Shown one piece after another: positions 34,620 to 47,595 of a stretch of 64,000 bases of DNA (position 1 is its first letter; each line of letters opens with the position of its first letter). The DNA comes from Anisodus tanguticus. Taxonomy: Eukaryota; Streptophyta; Magnoliopsida; Solanales; Solanaceae. The notes under the pieces are model-generated. The model was not told the DNA's origin, did not search any database, and worked only from the letters and a program-made list of their open reading frames with translations. The stretch spans positions 53,409,513-53,473,512 of the forward strand of contig CM067539.1 of assembly GCA_034509755.1 (NCBI GenBank). The letters are read 5' to 3'. Position numbers and translations under genes: made by a program.

Positions 34620-35565
34620 TAGGGAATGGGAATGGGAAAAGGGAAAGACGTTATATACGCACACCACTTGTAACTGGTACAAACTATCACGAAAGAGCCC
34701 GAAGAAACCAATATGATGTGATGCCCTTGTATGGCCGATATAACCTGATGCCCACAGAGGCGGTTATGGGAAGGAAGATGTTCTTGTGTGACCAATATAT
34801 ATATATATATATATACCGCATTTGTATCATGCATACATTCATTAACCATTATATGGTATGATGCCTACAGAGGATGTTATGGTAAGGAAGATGCCCGATG
34901 AGGTTGATGTATATGTATACTGCATTGTGCATAACATTTAGGCATGTGTATTAGGGCCCTCAGAGGCATTTACTGCTGGTCAGCTATTTCTGTTTCAGGT
35001 TGTATATATCTCTGTTATGTTATTCCTTATGTCTGACATACTCAGTACATCAGTCGTACTAACGTCCCTTTTGTCAGGGGACGCTGTGTTTCATGCTCGC
35101 GGTTCAGTTAAAGAGGGTGGCAGTTCGCGCTATTAGGTTGCTGGTTCAGCTGATATTGGAGCACTCTACTTGTTTCAGAGTTGCAATCGGGTCGTGGTAT
35201 GTTATTTTGCAAAGCACTTGGTATGGCAGGACCCTTTTCCGCCCATGTGATGTTGTGTATTCTTTATAGGCTTGTAGACATGTGTCCTGTGGATAGTTGT
35301 CATGTATGGCCTTGTCGGCCTTGGTATGTATATATAAGTTGGGGCTTTCCGGTTGAAACTTTATATAATCTTTTTTGACATTGTCCGTATTTAAATATGA
35401 TTAGGTGTGGATGGTATGGTTAGTGGTGCCTGGCAGGTAGGGTTCGGGTGCCCGTCGCAGCCCTCCGGTTTGGTTCGTGACACAAGCCATGTGGTTCGCT
35501 CGGTAACATGCAGTCAGGCACCAAGTGTCGTGTTTCGCCTATGCCATGATTCGGGGCGTTACACA
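34620..35565 (+). mobile_element. Gypsy-type LTR (fragment or solo)
   Basis: About 0.95 kb with features of Solanaceae Ty3/gypsy LTRs: GACATACTCAGTACATCAGTCGTACTAACGTCCCTTTTG, GGACGCTGTGTTTCATGCTCGC, a TATATATAAG box near 35327, and the terminal GGGGCGTTACA (35555-35565). CAGAGG(C/A)...GTTATGG...AAGGAAGATG is repeated at 34755, 34868 and nearby. There is no gag or pol next to it. Its left end abuts the truncated copia 4. Confidence 0.6.
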
Positions 35566-36187
35566 TCACTTGACCATTTTGCCTCTCTTTAGTTCGCGGG
35601 GTCTCTCGCGAGGCAAGACATGTCGCGAGCCTTATGTCTGACCTAATTTTCTCTTTTCTTTTCTTGATCATGTTGGCCCTTCAGGCTCATTTTAGGTTGG
35701 TCAAGTATCCTCATGACCTTGTTACCCTGGTGTGGGTTCCACATTTTCGGACTTGGCCCGACATCACGATTCTAAACCCGAAACTGCTCGATTCAGAAGT
35801 ACGAGTTTATCACGTCTTATATTATGCGTAAATGCAAATCCTTCTATTAGTTCATGAGGCCAGTCTAGCGGACAACAAGGTTGACTCAATCCAATGGTGA
35901 TGAGCCAATCATATTCTTTTTGTGGTGGCTTGTTGTTTTTTTATTTAGTTTTAAAAATAATTATTATTAAATGGGGCTTGTCCTGTAATAACTCTACAAA
36001 TGTTTCCATGACAGTGTTTATGTATTATTTCAGACTTTGCACCATTTGGGATGTTAGATGTTATTCATATTAAGCTATATTTTAGACTTGATTTTTGCTG
36101 CATATGAGTTGAATTCTAGTTTATGAAGCATGTCTAAGTTGTATGATATTAGTTCGCTCAATTCGAGGTAATTAAATGTGATCACTA
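35566..36187. other. No recognisable feature
   Basis: Intergenic sequence. The first part has an inverted pair CGCGGGGTCTCTCGCGAGGC / GTCGCGAGCC, otherwise nothing stands out. Confidence 0.4.
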
Positions 36188-38117
36188 CTCCCTCCGGTTC
36201 AAAATAAGTATCCACTTAGGCTTCATTATTTGCCTTAATGTAGATCTGAATCTAGACCTTAGACTATTAAGTGCATTTGTTTCTATTAAGATGTAAGCAC
36301 TTATTTGATATGAATAGGTCTTAATCATTAAGATTTGAACAAAGTCTTTAGGTCTCATTTTTTTCATTAAGATTAATACGTTGGAATCTAAATATACATC
36401 TGCATATTAAGATATTGTCTCTAGATCTGAATATTGAATTATTATGATTGTTTGTTTTCAATATCTGAATGTGTATATGGAATTAACCACTATAACATAA
36501 AATGTTATGAAAACCTCATTTCAACAAAATAAATTTATTTTTATAGAAAATAATAGTTTTAATATTTATATTTAATTAAAAAAACTAAACTATCTCCTTT
36601 CTTTTCTACAAAGATAAGTTTGAACATCTGAAATGTAAATAAAAGTTATATATCAATATAAAAAATTATTGTAACAAGGTAACATGAATTTTTTTAAGAA
36701 TATGTGTTTATTATTAAAATGATAAACCTTTCTCTATCAAGTGAAAGTGATTTAAAGAGAGTTGTTATGGCTGAATCCTACAAGATGTTTTCTAGTAAGA
36801 ATTTTTTTTAAAATTAAAATAAAAAGGAGAAAAAAATTCAATGCTTGACACAATTTTTGAGCGTTCTCTGTTGTTTCTTAAAGTTTTGTATTATGTATTT
36901 AGTTTCAAATTTGATTAGAGAGTTATGTAGTATTCAAGTTTTTTTTAATTCGTCATCATTGTTTTGAGAAACACTAATTTATAGAGTCATTGTGATCTTT
37001 CAAAGATTGAGAAGTGAAGGTAGGGATTTTATTGATGAGAAGAGAAGTCGTTAAATGTTTTGTGAAATAAGAGATATTATTTTAAATGAGTCTGAATGGT
37101 GTTAAGGCCTCATTTGTTTCCATTAAGATTAAGATGTTTGAATCTGAACACACATCTGAATATTAAGATGTGCATTAAGATCTAGATGTCTGAATCTGAA
37201 TACACATCTGAATATTAAGATGTTGTCTCTAGATCTGAATACTATATGATTAAGACTGTTTGTTTTGAATATCTGAATGTGCATATGGAATTAACCACAA
37301 TATCTATAAAATATTATAAAAATCTCATTTTAGCAAAATTAATTTTTTTAGAGAAAATAATTTTTTGAATATTTATGTTTGATTAAAAATTTAAACTATC
37401 TCATTTTTTATTTTATATAAAGATAGAATTATAAATATCTGAAATGCAAATAAATTTTATGCATCAATATAAAAAATTGTAACAAGGTAACGTGAATTTT
37501 TTAAGAATTTGTGCTTATTATTTAAATGGTAAACCTTTCTCTATCAACTGAAAGTGATTCAAAGAGAATTGTTATGGATGAATCCTACAAGATGTTTTCT
37601 AGTAAGAAACGCTGTCAAAATAAGATAAAAAGGAGAAAACTTTTCAATGTTTGACACAATTTCTAAGCGTTCTCTGTTGTTTTTTTAAGCTTGGTATTAT
37701 GTATTTAGTCCCGAATTTGATTAGAGGGTTATGTAGTATTCAAGTATTTTTTTCAATTCATTGTTATTATCTCGAGAAACGTTAAATTATAAAGTCACTA
37801 CGATCTTTCAAATATTGAAAAATGAAGGTAGGGATTTTATTGAGAAGATTGATTCACTCATGTTTAATTTTTTCTGGTGCAAAATAGATCATGAACTAGG
37901 TTAAGATACATAGCAAATTCTTTGACAGATTCAAAAAAAAACTTTAATTTTTTTTGTTGTTACAGTTAATCAATCAATATTTGTGGCAACAAGAGTTCTT
38001 GATAATATTTGGTTGAGAAATGATAGCTAAAGGCGTGGAAATTTTTCTAAGAAGAAAAGTCGTGAAAGGTTTTGTGAAAAAAAGAAAGAGAATTACTTCA
38101 ATGAGTCTTAATGGTGT

Positions 38118-38495
38118 TAAGACTCTATTACAGATCTGATTCATTCAGACCCATTAAGAGCCTTCATAGGAAAAGAAATAAATGAACTTAATGGACTAAG
38201 TCTGAATGATTAAGATTCAGACCTTCAAAATAAATGCACTTAATGGGCTGAATCTAAATGATTAAGATTCCGAACTCCATTAAGTGCAAACAAATGAGGC
38301 CTAAGACTCTGTTACAGATCTGATTCATGCAGACCCATTCAAACTCATTAAGAGGCTTCATAAGGAAACAAAATAAATGAACTTAATGGGCTGAATCTAA
38401 ATTATTAAGATTTAGACCTCTAAAATAAATGTACTTAATGGGTTAAATCTAAATGATTAAGATTCAGACCTCCATTAAGTGCAAACAAATGAGCC
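38118..38495. repeat. Tandem pair of about 185-195 bp
   Basis: Copy 1 (38118-38301) and copy 2 (38302-38495) both run from AAGACTCT(A/G)TTACAGATCTGATTCAT to CATTAAGTGCAAACAAATGAG, with small insertions and substitutions between them. Confidence 0.75.
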
Positions 38496-38529
38496 CTTAA
38501 TATCATTAAAAGATAAATTTGTATGGATA

Positions 38530-39365
38530 TTTTTTACCACCACTTTGTCCACAATCATTAGCTCCACCCCTGCCCCCACACTCCCAACCCCACCCGACCA
38601 CTCCAACCTCACCCCTACCACTCCAACCTCACCCCTACCACCACCCACCCCACCACAACTAACCACTTATGTCATCACAATCACAACCACCATCACTATG
38701 AACCACTACCACCACCCGTCCACTGTTCACCCTTCACCCACTCCACAATCACTAACAACTTCTGTCATCACAACCACCCACCACCATCACCACCCTTACC
38801 CTCCCAACCCCCACACCCACCACCACCACCCACCCACTTTTCACCCCAACCTCACCACTGCCCTTCACAACTAATCACCTTTGTCATCACAACCACCACC
38901 ACTGTCAACAATCATTACCGTCTCCAATCACCAATCACCAGCACCAACTACGACAATCACCATTAACAACCATCCCTACTGATAACCACCACTGCTAATC
39001 GATACCACACATATCACCTCTATTATTATAATAATATCAACAACCATCGTTGTCATTGCCACTGTTATCGCCGCCGCCACTATCAACCACTACTACCACT
39101 ACAGTCGATTCTTATTACCAACCACCTTAATCATTTTAACTAGCATCGCCGCCAACTACCACCTACACCATCGTCAACCACCACAGATTCTTTAGCCACC
39201 ACCACCAACACCACCAATTACTAACATCAACCAACTCCAACATCACAACCGCCACTACCACTATCTACCGCCACCATCGAGTCATTCACTACAACACCAG
39301 CCACCTCCACCATCACAACTATCAACATCACCACCACTACAAAGCATCTCCACTATCACTAGCGA
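38530..39365. repeat. Low-complexity CCA/CAC-rich, G-poor tract
   Basis: About 830 bp made largely of CCACCA, CACAAC, ATCACC and similar, with G almost absent from the plus strand over its first 350 bp. One plus-strand frame (38479-38874) reads as Thr/Pro/His-rich without a stop, but the composition alone explains this and I do not call a gene. A short perfect repeat (CACTCCAACCTCACCCCTAC) occurs at 38600 and 38621. Confidence 0.8.
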
Positions 39366-39680
39366 ACATAAATATTAGTTTTATTTTATTAAATAATAAT
39401 GTTATTTTATTAATTTTTATTTGAGTTATATTTATTATGTTTAAATAAATACATTATGCATATTCAGATGTTGAAAAATAAACAGTTTTAAATCATTTCT
39501 TCTTTTTTTCTTTTGAACAAGCCTGGATAGTGAATTTAATAGAACGAAATCCACTATTGTATGCATATTTCATTAACAGTATCATTACCGCTAATGAGAT
39601 AACTTCATCTTAATCATTCAGACGTGCATTTAGAATCAGACGTCTTAATCTTAATGAAAACAAATGACGCTTTAGCTTTT

Positions 39681-40738
39681 TTATTTGGAAAAATTACACA
39701 AATACAACTTTTTAAAAAGATGTTTAAAAGAGTTACAACTGCTTTCAAAAAATTACATAAACACAATATATTTTAATTTTTAACTTTTTAATTATATTGT
39801 GTACAACTTTTTATATCTCTTAAATGTCTCTATAAAATGCATTAAAATGAAAAACTTGACTTCCCTAAAACTCTAATTACGTATGAATTACCACTAAAAT
39901 AGGATATTAATTAATAATTGACACCCCATTCCATAAAAATTTGGCTTCCTCTCTACCATCACATATTTATTAGATATTCAATTTTATTCTCTCTTCCATG
40001 AAATAGGAAAATTAACTCAATTATATTTAAAATTGTATATATTTAATATTGTATAAAATATATACCTAATATATGAATACAAAAATGTATGTGTTCAAAT
40101 ATGATTATATATATATTGTGTAATATACATAAGAAATGATATTATACATAGTATATAATAGTTAATATACATAAAAATAATATTATATATAGTATATAAT
40201 AGTGCAATATACGTAATATAAAAGTACAATAATATATACACTTGTTCAAAGAATTTTATAAATATATATCGTATAATCAGTAATATACTTGCTTATGGAT
40301 TAGAATGTTAGCTAAGTATGTTAGAGATTTTTAGAAAAGTAATTAATGTGTTTTGATATGTATTAAATTTGAATATCACTAATATGGAAAACTCATTATT
40401 TTTAGCCATTTATTCATAACTAATATTCTTGAATTATGGTATAAGATCATATATACCCTATATATTATAGAATATATATTGTAGATTATGTAATTTAGTT
40501 AATAATAGTAGATTATGAAATATTTTTTACTCATTTACTAGTATTTATATAACTTCCCCTTTTTATATTTGTTGAAAATAAGTGCGCATTTACAAAATCA
40601 AGAATAAATTAATTTTATTTTTTTAGATTTGTCTCAATTTACTCAAGGCAATAAATAAGCAAGATTCTTACTAAATAAGAAAGTTTAAACAAAATATCTA
40701 TTTTTTTCTAGAAGCTAGTATTTTTTTAACAGTATAAA
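39681..40738. other. AT-rich sequence, no gene
   Basis: Very AT-rich DNA with many TATATA runs (40020-40270). I see no gene and no defined repeat. Confidence 0.5.
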
Positions 40739-41214
40739 AAATGTCAAATGGACACTTATTTTGAATCGAGGGAGTAACAAGTATTTGGATTTGAGTCGTG
40801 ATATTTCCACCCCCTACTACCTATGACTTAACATTTAAATTTTTAAACCTAAGTTTGAGGGCTGCTATAATTTACACCCCTACCAGTTTTAAATAGCTAC
40901 ATTTTAACCCAATCCGTTTTAATTGCAAGTAAATTTTGTCTAAGCAAAAATTTATGTTAAGAAATCGGAGTGCTTCATTAGAATTTTAGATTTAAGAAGG
41001 ATTGTGTAATTAGGATGTGGAAAAATTTAAAAATCCAAAAAGAAGGGGTTGGTCAAGGTTACTCATTAAAATTGTTCAAAACAAAATTTATAACAATTTT
41101 CTATAAATGTTACAGTAAGTTGTTATTCATTAATCATGAGCATGCCTATAATATAACAGCAAGTGCTTGATTTACTCAAATCTTATCTGTATTTAACTAA
41201 TCATTTTTTCTCAC

Positions 41215-41224
41215 CTATATAAAC
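41215..41224 (+). promoter_or_regulatory. TATA box of the mannanase gene
   Basis: CTATATAAAC lies 95 bp upstream of the mannanase ATG at 41311, a normal distance for a plant core promoter with a short 5' leader. Confidence 0.7.
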
Positions 41225-41310
41225 ACAGGTAGCAAGACATAGTATAACACCAAGCATAAATCACTTTCTTCCTTTCTACTCTTTTTATTTCTTTCACATT
41301 ATTAAAAAAA

Positions 41311-44300
41311 ATGTTGATGAAAAACTCATTCATCTTCATTTTGGTAGCTATTGTGACAATATTCCTAGATAAATTTAGCAAGCCTATTAGAGCCTCTTCG
41401 AATCCTAGTTTTGTTTACACAGATGGAACTCATTTTGCATTAAATGGAAAGCCATTTTATTTAAATGGTTTTAATGCATATTGGCTAATGTATATGGCTT
41501 CTGATCCATCAACTAGGAATAAGGTTACAACCGTATTTCAACAAGCTTCTAGGTTTAAGATGAATGTTGCTAGAACTTGGGCTTTTACTGACGGCGGTTC
41601 TAGACCCTTACAATCTGCACCTGGTGTTTACAACCAACAAATGTTTCAGGTAATTTTATAGATATGAAAGTTTCTTAAATAAAAGAATTATAGTTTTTCC
41701 TATTTGTTTTGTAGAGGAATGAATCCTTCGTTTGAAAATCGATATTCAAGTGTTATTCCTCCATGTTTCGTCATTCTTCGAGATAATTTGTAATGCAAGT
41801 AATATAGATGTTTTTTCCTGAGCTTTTTCAATATTATTTTAATGCGTCTGTGTTGCCTATATTCATGGTGGCTCTTTGATTTAAATTTTTTTTTTTTGCT
41901 GTTTATGTCGACCACTTGATGCTCAACCTATCAAACGTTTTTTTTTTAATATCTAAACTAAATTTTTACATGTCTTATAACAATTTTTTTACTTTGAAAC
42001 TTATATCTTATTGTTCACAATTCAGAAAAGTTCTTTTATCATTTTAGATATTTTTAACATCGGAACCAACTCTTTGACAAATGAGCGTAACGAAGGGACG
42101 GTAAAAAAGAGCGTAATTAAAACCATTCTCATGTTTTTTTATTGTAAGAAATCATATTTAATAAAATCTCATTTATTGAAGAAGAAACTATAACTCTCTA
42201 TTTAATCTGATTCCATTTTGTTTATGTAGTCAAATCTAAAGTATTCAAAGCAGATAATTGATTTTATTCTCATCCCATTTATTTCCATTATGAACTTCAA
42301 TTAAACTAATTACTTTGCGCTTTTATTTGAAATAAATTACTAGAAATAATACTTCTTTTGTCCTAATTTATGTGATATTATTTTCTTTTTAGTCAGTTCA
42401 AAAAGAAATGACATATCTCCATATTTAGTAATAATTTAATCAAACTTCTCATTTTACTTTTAATGAACTGATTTATAGTCATAGAAAGTTATACTATGAC
42501 TTAGTTTAAATCATAAGTTTCAAAAGTCTTTTTTTTTCATAAACTTTGTGTCCAGTCAAACATCTTTACATAATTTGAGACGGAGGTAATAAACATTTTT
42601 GTTTTTACTCAGTATTTTTGGGTGTTATATATTTTCCTCTTTTAAAGCTCTTTTTTTTTTTTTGTTTATCAGGGTTTGGATTTTGTGATATCAGAAGCCA
42701 GGAAATATGGAATTCACTTAATTCTTGGATTAGTTAACAATTGGGACGCTTTAGGAGGAAGGAAACAATATGTAGAATGGGCAAGGCAAAAAGGGCAGCA
42801 ATTAAAAAGTGAAGATGACTTCTTCACTAATCCTATGGTAAAAGGGTTCTACAAAAATCATGTCAAGGTAAATAATTTTAATTTTTGATAAATCAATTTT
42901 CATTTAACTTAATGAGATGTTTTACTAATTTTTTTTATACAATTAAAAATTATATGCACATCATACTTTATATACTGGCTAAAATAACTGGGGTTTTTTC
43001 TGCTCCTTATTTCTCAAGTTCTTTTTTTGGTATAAAGGTTGTGCTTACAAGAGTGAACACAATAACCAAAGTGGCATATAAAGATGATCCAACAATTCTT
43101 GCATTTGAACTTATAAATGAGCCTCGTTGCCCATCCGACCTCTCTGGTAAAACCATACAGGTATTATATTTCTGGCAAAGTTACCCATTTAGCTCGTCGA
43201 CAAAAAATAATTACATCTTTTAGTTAAATACATAAATTATAAATTAATTACTTATATAGTAACTGACATCATCTATATTTTTCACTATTTCACTTGAAAT
43301 AATAATTATATATCTTTTTTTTTCTTCTTTCTTGAACTTATATTTGCAGAATTGGGTCACAGAAATGGCAGCACATTTTAAATCAATAGATAAAAATCAT
43401 CTTTTGGAGATTGGACTTGAAGGATTTTATGGACATAACAGGAAACTATTTAACCCTGGATCTCTGAAATTTGGGACTGATTTCGTCACCAACAATCAAA
43501 TTAGGGGAATTGATTTTACCACAATTCATATATACCCTGATCAATGGTACATAATCTTTAATGTTCTCTTCCTTCATGCATATACAATTTTGCACCCCAC
43601 CCCCCACCCCAACTCCCCATTTGCATCTAAATATTTCTTTCTTTCTCTAACTTGTATAGAAAGAAGAAAAAATTCTATTACACTTTTGTTTCAAAAAAAA
43701 ATCTCCTTAGTCCAAATCCAAGCCCCTTATTGGTGTAATTGAGGAACATGGTCAGTGAGAATTTATATAACCGGTCCTAACTTATTTTGATTGAGTCATA
43801 GTTATTATTGTTGTGGTTTGAAAAATAAGTTTCTCACTTTTGTTATCAACCAAATCGGATATTGGCTAAGGTTTTCTAAATATGGATTTAACTTGTACAC
43901 GTTGATAGTGTAAAAAATGTTTACACAAGTGTGTTTTAACTTGTTGAATATGTAAATTACTTTATTTTTCTAGGTCATTAATCTCACTTGTTATGAATGA
44001 TTACGTGTAATTATCTTTCAGATGACTTAATCGTGTTAAAAAAATTATTTCAACTTATAAAAGTTTTACTTCTAGATATATGTATCTCTTTTAAACGAAG
44101 AAGACGCCGAGTTGTACTTTCTTTGTATCAAACCATTGTCATTTTATGTTTTTTGAGACTCGATCTGAATAATTTACATAGTAAATCATGAACGATATGT
44201 TGATTTTTATGTCAATATTCATTAATTTGAAGACTACATGAAAGATCATCTGTCAGAATAATTTATGTTTTCAGAGGCATAGTACATTATGGAATAATGT

Positions 44301-44708
44301 TTGTACCCTTAATCGAGCCTTTTGGACTGCAGGTTACCAGGTTCAACTCCAGAGGCCCAAGATAAATGGGCTTCACAATGGATCCAAGCCCATATAAATG
44401 ACTCCAAATTGTTGAAAAAGCCTTTGCTTATTGCAGAATTTGGCAAGGCTTCAAATAGCTCAGGGTACACTGTTGCAATGAGGGACAACTATTTTGGGAA
44501 AATATATGGAACCATTCTTAATTGTGCCAAAGTTGGAGGCCCATGTGTTGGTGGGCTTTTTTGGCAATTAATGGACCAAGGAATGGGAAGTTTTGGTGAT
44601 GTTTATGATGTGGTCTTGCAAGTGAGCCCATCAACTGATAGAGTCATACTCTTACAATCTCTCAGGCTCTCTAAGCTATTAGATTACAAAACTAAATTAA
44701 AGTTGTAA
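41311..44708 (+). CDS. MAN: Mannan endo-1,4-beta-mannosidase, secreted (GH5)
   Basis: The enzyme cuts internal beta-1,4 links in cell-wall mannans and galactomannans; plant members act in germination, fruit softening and wall remodelling. Five exons join in frame with GT/AG borders: 41311-41649, 42673-42867, 43038-43160, 43350-43546 and 44333-44708, giving 409 residues, close to the usual 400-430. Residues 1 to about 28 are a signal peptide (hydrophobic core FIFILVAIVTIFL). The barrel carries the family signatures NGFNAYWLM, VARTWAFTDGG, the acid/base E206 in ELINEPR, TTIHIYPDQW with W285, and the nucleophile E320 in LIAEFGKAS. A second Met three codons in (41317) is an alternative start. No stop or frameshift interrupts the spliced frame. 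A Stowaway MITE lies in intron 1 and a truncated LINE starts 246 bp past the stop. Among plant MAN paralogues I cannot say which this is. Confidence 0.95.
42352..42586. mobile_element. Stowaway MITE in mannanase intron 1
   Basis: 235 bp flanked by TA (42350-42351 and 42587-42588). Ends CTTCTTTTGTCCTAATTTATG and CATAATTTGAGACGGAG form the inverted repeat. The interior matches the other Stowaway copies in reverse order. Confidence 0.8.
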
Positions 44709-44954
44709 TAGTATTTTAATTTCATTCAAGCATCAAGATTATTGTAATTTATCTAGCTTTGACTATCTCGGTCAAAGATGAAACTGATCTTATTGGAGAA
44801 TTTATGAAAGTTGTTAGAGATTTCAAAGATCTTCTCTTATTGTATTTGACTTATTTGTATGAAGCGAAAAGGATATTTATCTACAATTGTAACGATTTTT
44901 TATTTTTCTTTTGTGGTTAACAATCATTAAACATGAACTAGGGATGCACTTACA

Positions 44955-45745
44955 ACAATAATAACATAGCCAACGTAATTCCACAAGTGGGGTTTGGGAT
45001 ATGTACGCAAACCTTACTTCTACCTTTGTGGGGTAAAGATGTTGTTTCCGATAAACTCTCGGCTCAAAATAAAAGACAATGATGTGAAGCATAGAGATCA
45101 AGAAAATATGACAACAAGATAGCAAGATAAAAAACAAATGAGACAACATATAGTAATACACATTGAGAAAAAAAAAATACGCGATTACTAACTAATACTA
45201 TTAATAAGGAGACCACTCATCTACCTACTAACCTTCTAACCTAATCATCGACCTCCACACATTTCTATCTAGGGTCATGTCCTCATTAAGTTAAAATTGT
45301 GTCATGTAGTGCCTAATCACCTCTCTCCTATTTTTTTCGTCCTACCTCTACCTCTCCTAACTCTTGTTATAGCCAACATCTCACACCTCCTTTTTGGCAC
45401 ATCCACACACCTCCTCTTCACATGTTCAAACCATCTCAGTCTCACTTCCCTCATCTTGTCCGTCATGGAGGTCACTTCCACCTTGTCCCGTATAACATCG
45501 TTCCTAATCATATCCATCCTAGTATGCTCACACATCCATATGAGCATCCTCATCTCCACTGCACCCATCTTCTGAATGTGGGCGTTCTTGACTGACCATC
45601 ACTCTACAACATACAACAAGGTCGATCTAACCACCACTCTGTAAAATTTACCTTTCATCCTTGGTGACACATTCTTGTCACACAGTACCCCGATGTGAGT
45701 CATCATTTCACCGACCCCACCCCAATACGATAGTGACATCATTGC
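44955..45745 (-). mobile_element. 5'-truncated RTE-type LINE
   Basis: About 790 bp flanked by an 18-bp duplication with one mismatch (ACTAGG[G/C]ATGCACTTACA at 44937-44954 and 45746-45763). The minus strand encodes the end of a LINE reverse transcriptase: GVLCDKNVSPRMKGKFYRVVVR in one frame (to about 45600), then RMLIWMCEHTRMDMIRNDVIRDK ... RLRWFEHVKRR ... RRGRGRTKK (45568-45317). The 3' tail has the same sequence as TS SINEs (CCGAGAGTTTATCGGAAAC ... CCCCACTTGTGGAATTACG) and ends in a TTATTATTGTT run. It is inactive because the 5' part is absent. Confidence 0.88.
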
Positions 45746-45977
45746 ACTAGGCATGCACTTACACTTACATACTTTAAAAAGATTATTAGATTCGAAAAGA
45801 TGAATATCTATGCCCGTCACAATTATTACTAAAGTACAAGAAACAAAAGATATTTTTAGTTACAATTCTTTTAGGTATTGTATGTCATATTTGAATGTGT
45901 GTGGTACGAAGATGAAAGCTATAATGGTGTCCTTTTTAACCCAATTTGGGATAGCTCTTGAAATTGGTCTATCACAT

Positions 45978-47595
45978 TGTAGCGCCCATAAAATTTTGAA
46001 TGAATTTGGATTTAATTATTACTTTATTCCGTATTGAGTATGATCTTGAAGCTTGAAACTATGTTTGGGATGATAATGTGTGTTGCAAATGATATGAAAT
46101 GAATTAAAACTAATATTATAGTAAAAGGGAAAAATCTTGAAAGTAAAAATTGGCTCTCACGGCGTGATTAAGTCGGGAAGGCCAAAGGAAAATCAGATCA
46201 TGACGACTAATATCTGGAGCATAATGGTGATTGGTAGCTAACCTTTAATTTTTTAAGTGTGTTATATTGATATCGAATTGTGAAATTTTGATAGATTGAA
46301 TACGCTTGGAGCCTCATTGAACATTTGGAGCTTTTGTAAGTTGTTAAAAGGCAAACTTGAGATATGTTGAGCTTTAAACCTTTTATGAGGTCTCTTCAAA
46401 ATCTTCATGATCACAAAATGGTATTAAATGATATTTCATGTGCGTGAATAATCTAAGCATGATATCTCCATCTATTAAAGAGATATCGAATTGTATAAAT
46501 GACTAAAGTGTTGAAACTTTACAAAATTCCTTTTAATTTATGCTCACGTGTGAGAAAAATAATTTGTGTAATGCACTCTGATCTTTAACCAATTCTTATG
46601 ATATATTAAGATAATGAAAAAATCATAGCATGCATCGAAATGATTTTATGAAAATGCTTCATATTGAAAGTATAATGTTAGCGCTATTTTGACTTGACGA
46701 ATGATTTTCTAGATCTAAAACGCCATAGATTATGAGATTGAAATGAAAATGGAAGTGTCTAATACTTGTCTTTGGTCTAATCGATCGGGATGATAGGTAA
46801 TTAGAGCATCCCCGATGCATTAATGTCTAATCGATCGGAAAGAGGATAATTTGTCTAGAGTTATATTATATTCCGACATATTATTGTCTAGTCGATCGAT
46901 AGGGAGATTATCTGTAAGGTGTTAAATTATATCCCAACGCATTATTACTAGCAGTGTGGTTGAACATGTAATTACATTACCAGAATATGGACGTGGATCT
47001 TGGATAATTCATTGAAAGTCTTTATGATTAAATAAAGACATGATTTTTGAAATATTTAAATGATTTGATTCTTGCATAATGTTTTACTTGCCTCATCATG
47101 AGGTGGTTTTAGCTTGACGCGTATGAATGAATATCCATTGTACTCAAACTCAATTTCTATATCATCATTATTAGACACATGTGTAGAGGCTGGCGGACAT
47201 GCGAGTTAGGACCTCTACATCTTTCCACCCATTTGGTAAGCCTTTTATTTTCAATGAAAGTTAGATACACTTGTCCAATTTGTCAAGTCGGGACATATCT
47301 TGGGTTCTCTTATTTCATTTGCATGGTCATAGAGGCTCCATAAATATATCGGTTGGATTTTTATTGTGGTGTGGGCATTTTGATCAAATATTGTATGAAA
47401 TGAAGATGTATATTTTAACATACTCGTTGAGGTCACGAGCCAACTTATTTGTTCTACACTAGATAAAGTTTATTTGAAATTATTTTCGAAACATGTATTC
47501 AAGGGTAGTATTTGATAATTATGTCACAATGATTCGCTCCATGTGAGTTAACTGAATCGAGTGTTGATTACCTTGCCTACCCAAATTGGGGCGTA

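Larger units (their letters stand above)
36212..39680. mobile_element. Cluster of hAT-MITE-like repeats
   Basis: The motif GGCCTCATTTGTTT(C/G)CA(T)TTAA, or its complement, recurs as an outward-facing end near 36214, 37110, 38300, 38495 and 39675. The adjacent sequence is full of TCTGAATC / GATTCAGA / ATTAAGA. Two related blocks, about 36352-37110 and 37111-38117, are a tandem pair with the same order of landmarks. Confidence 0.55.
36188..40774. mobile_element. Stowaway MITE apparently split by about 4.5 kb of nested repeats
   Basis: Left end CTCCCTCCGGTTCAAAATAAGTATCCACTTAGG at 36188 and right end TGGACACTTATTTTGAATCGAGGGAG at 40774 are a good inverted repeat, each flanked by TA (36186-36187 and 40775-40776). 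Intact copies elsewhere in the window are about 240 bp. The rest is hAT-MITE-like repeats, a nearly G-free tract and AT-rich DNA. Confidence 0.6.

Noticed and set aside
38479..38874. Thr/Pro/His-rich plus-strand frame
   Set aside because: Low-complexity CCA/CAC DNA gives long open frames by composition alone.
36188..40774. Possible satellite or centromeric array
   Set aside because: The repeats are few, diverged and bounded by transposon termini, not a long homogeneous array.
45599..45820. Separate small gene upstream of the LINE
   Set aside because: Its text up to 45745 is LINE reverse transcriptase (the KGKFYRVVVR motif); the rest is flanking DNA beyond the target duplication.
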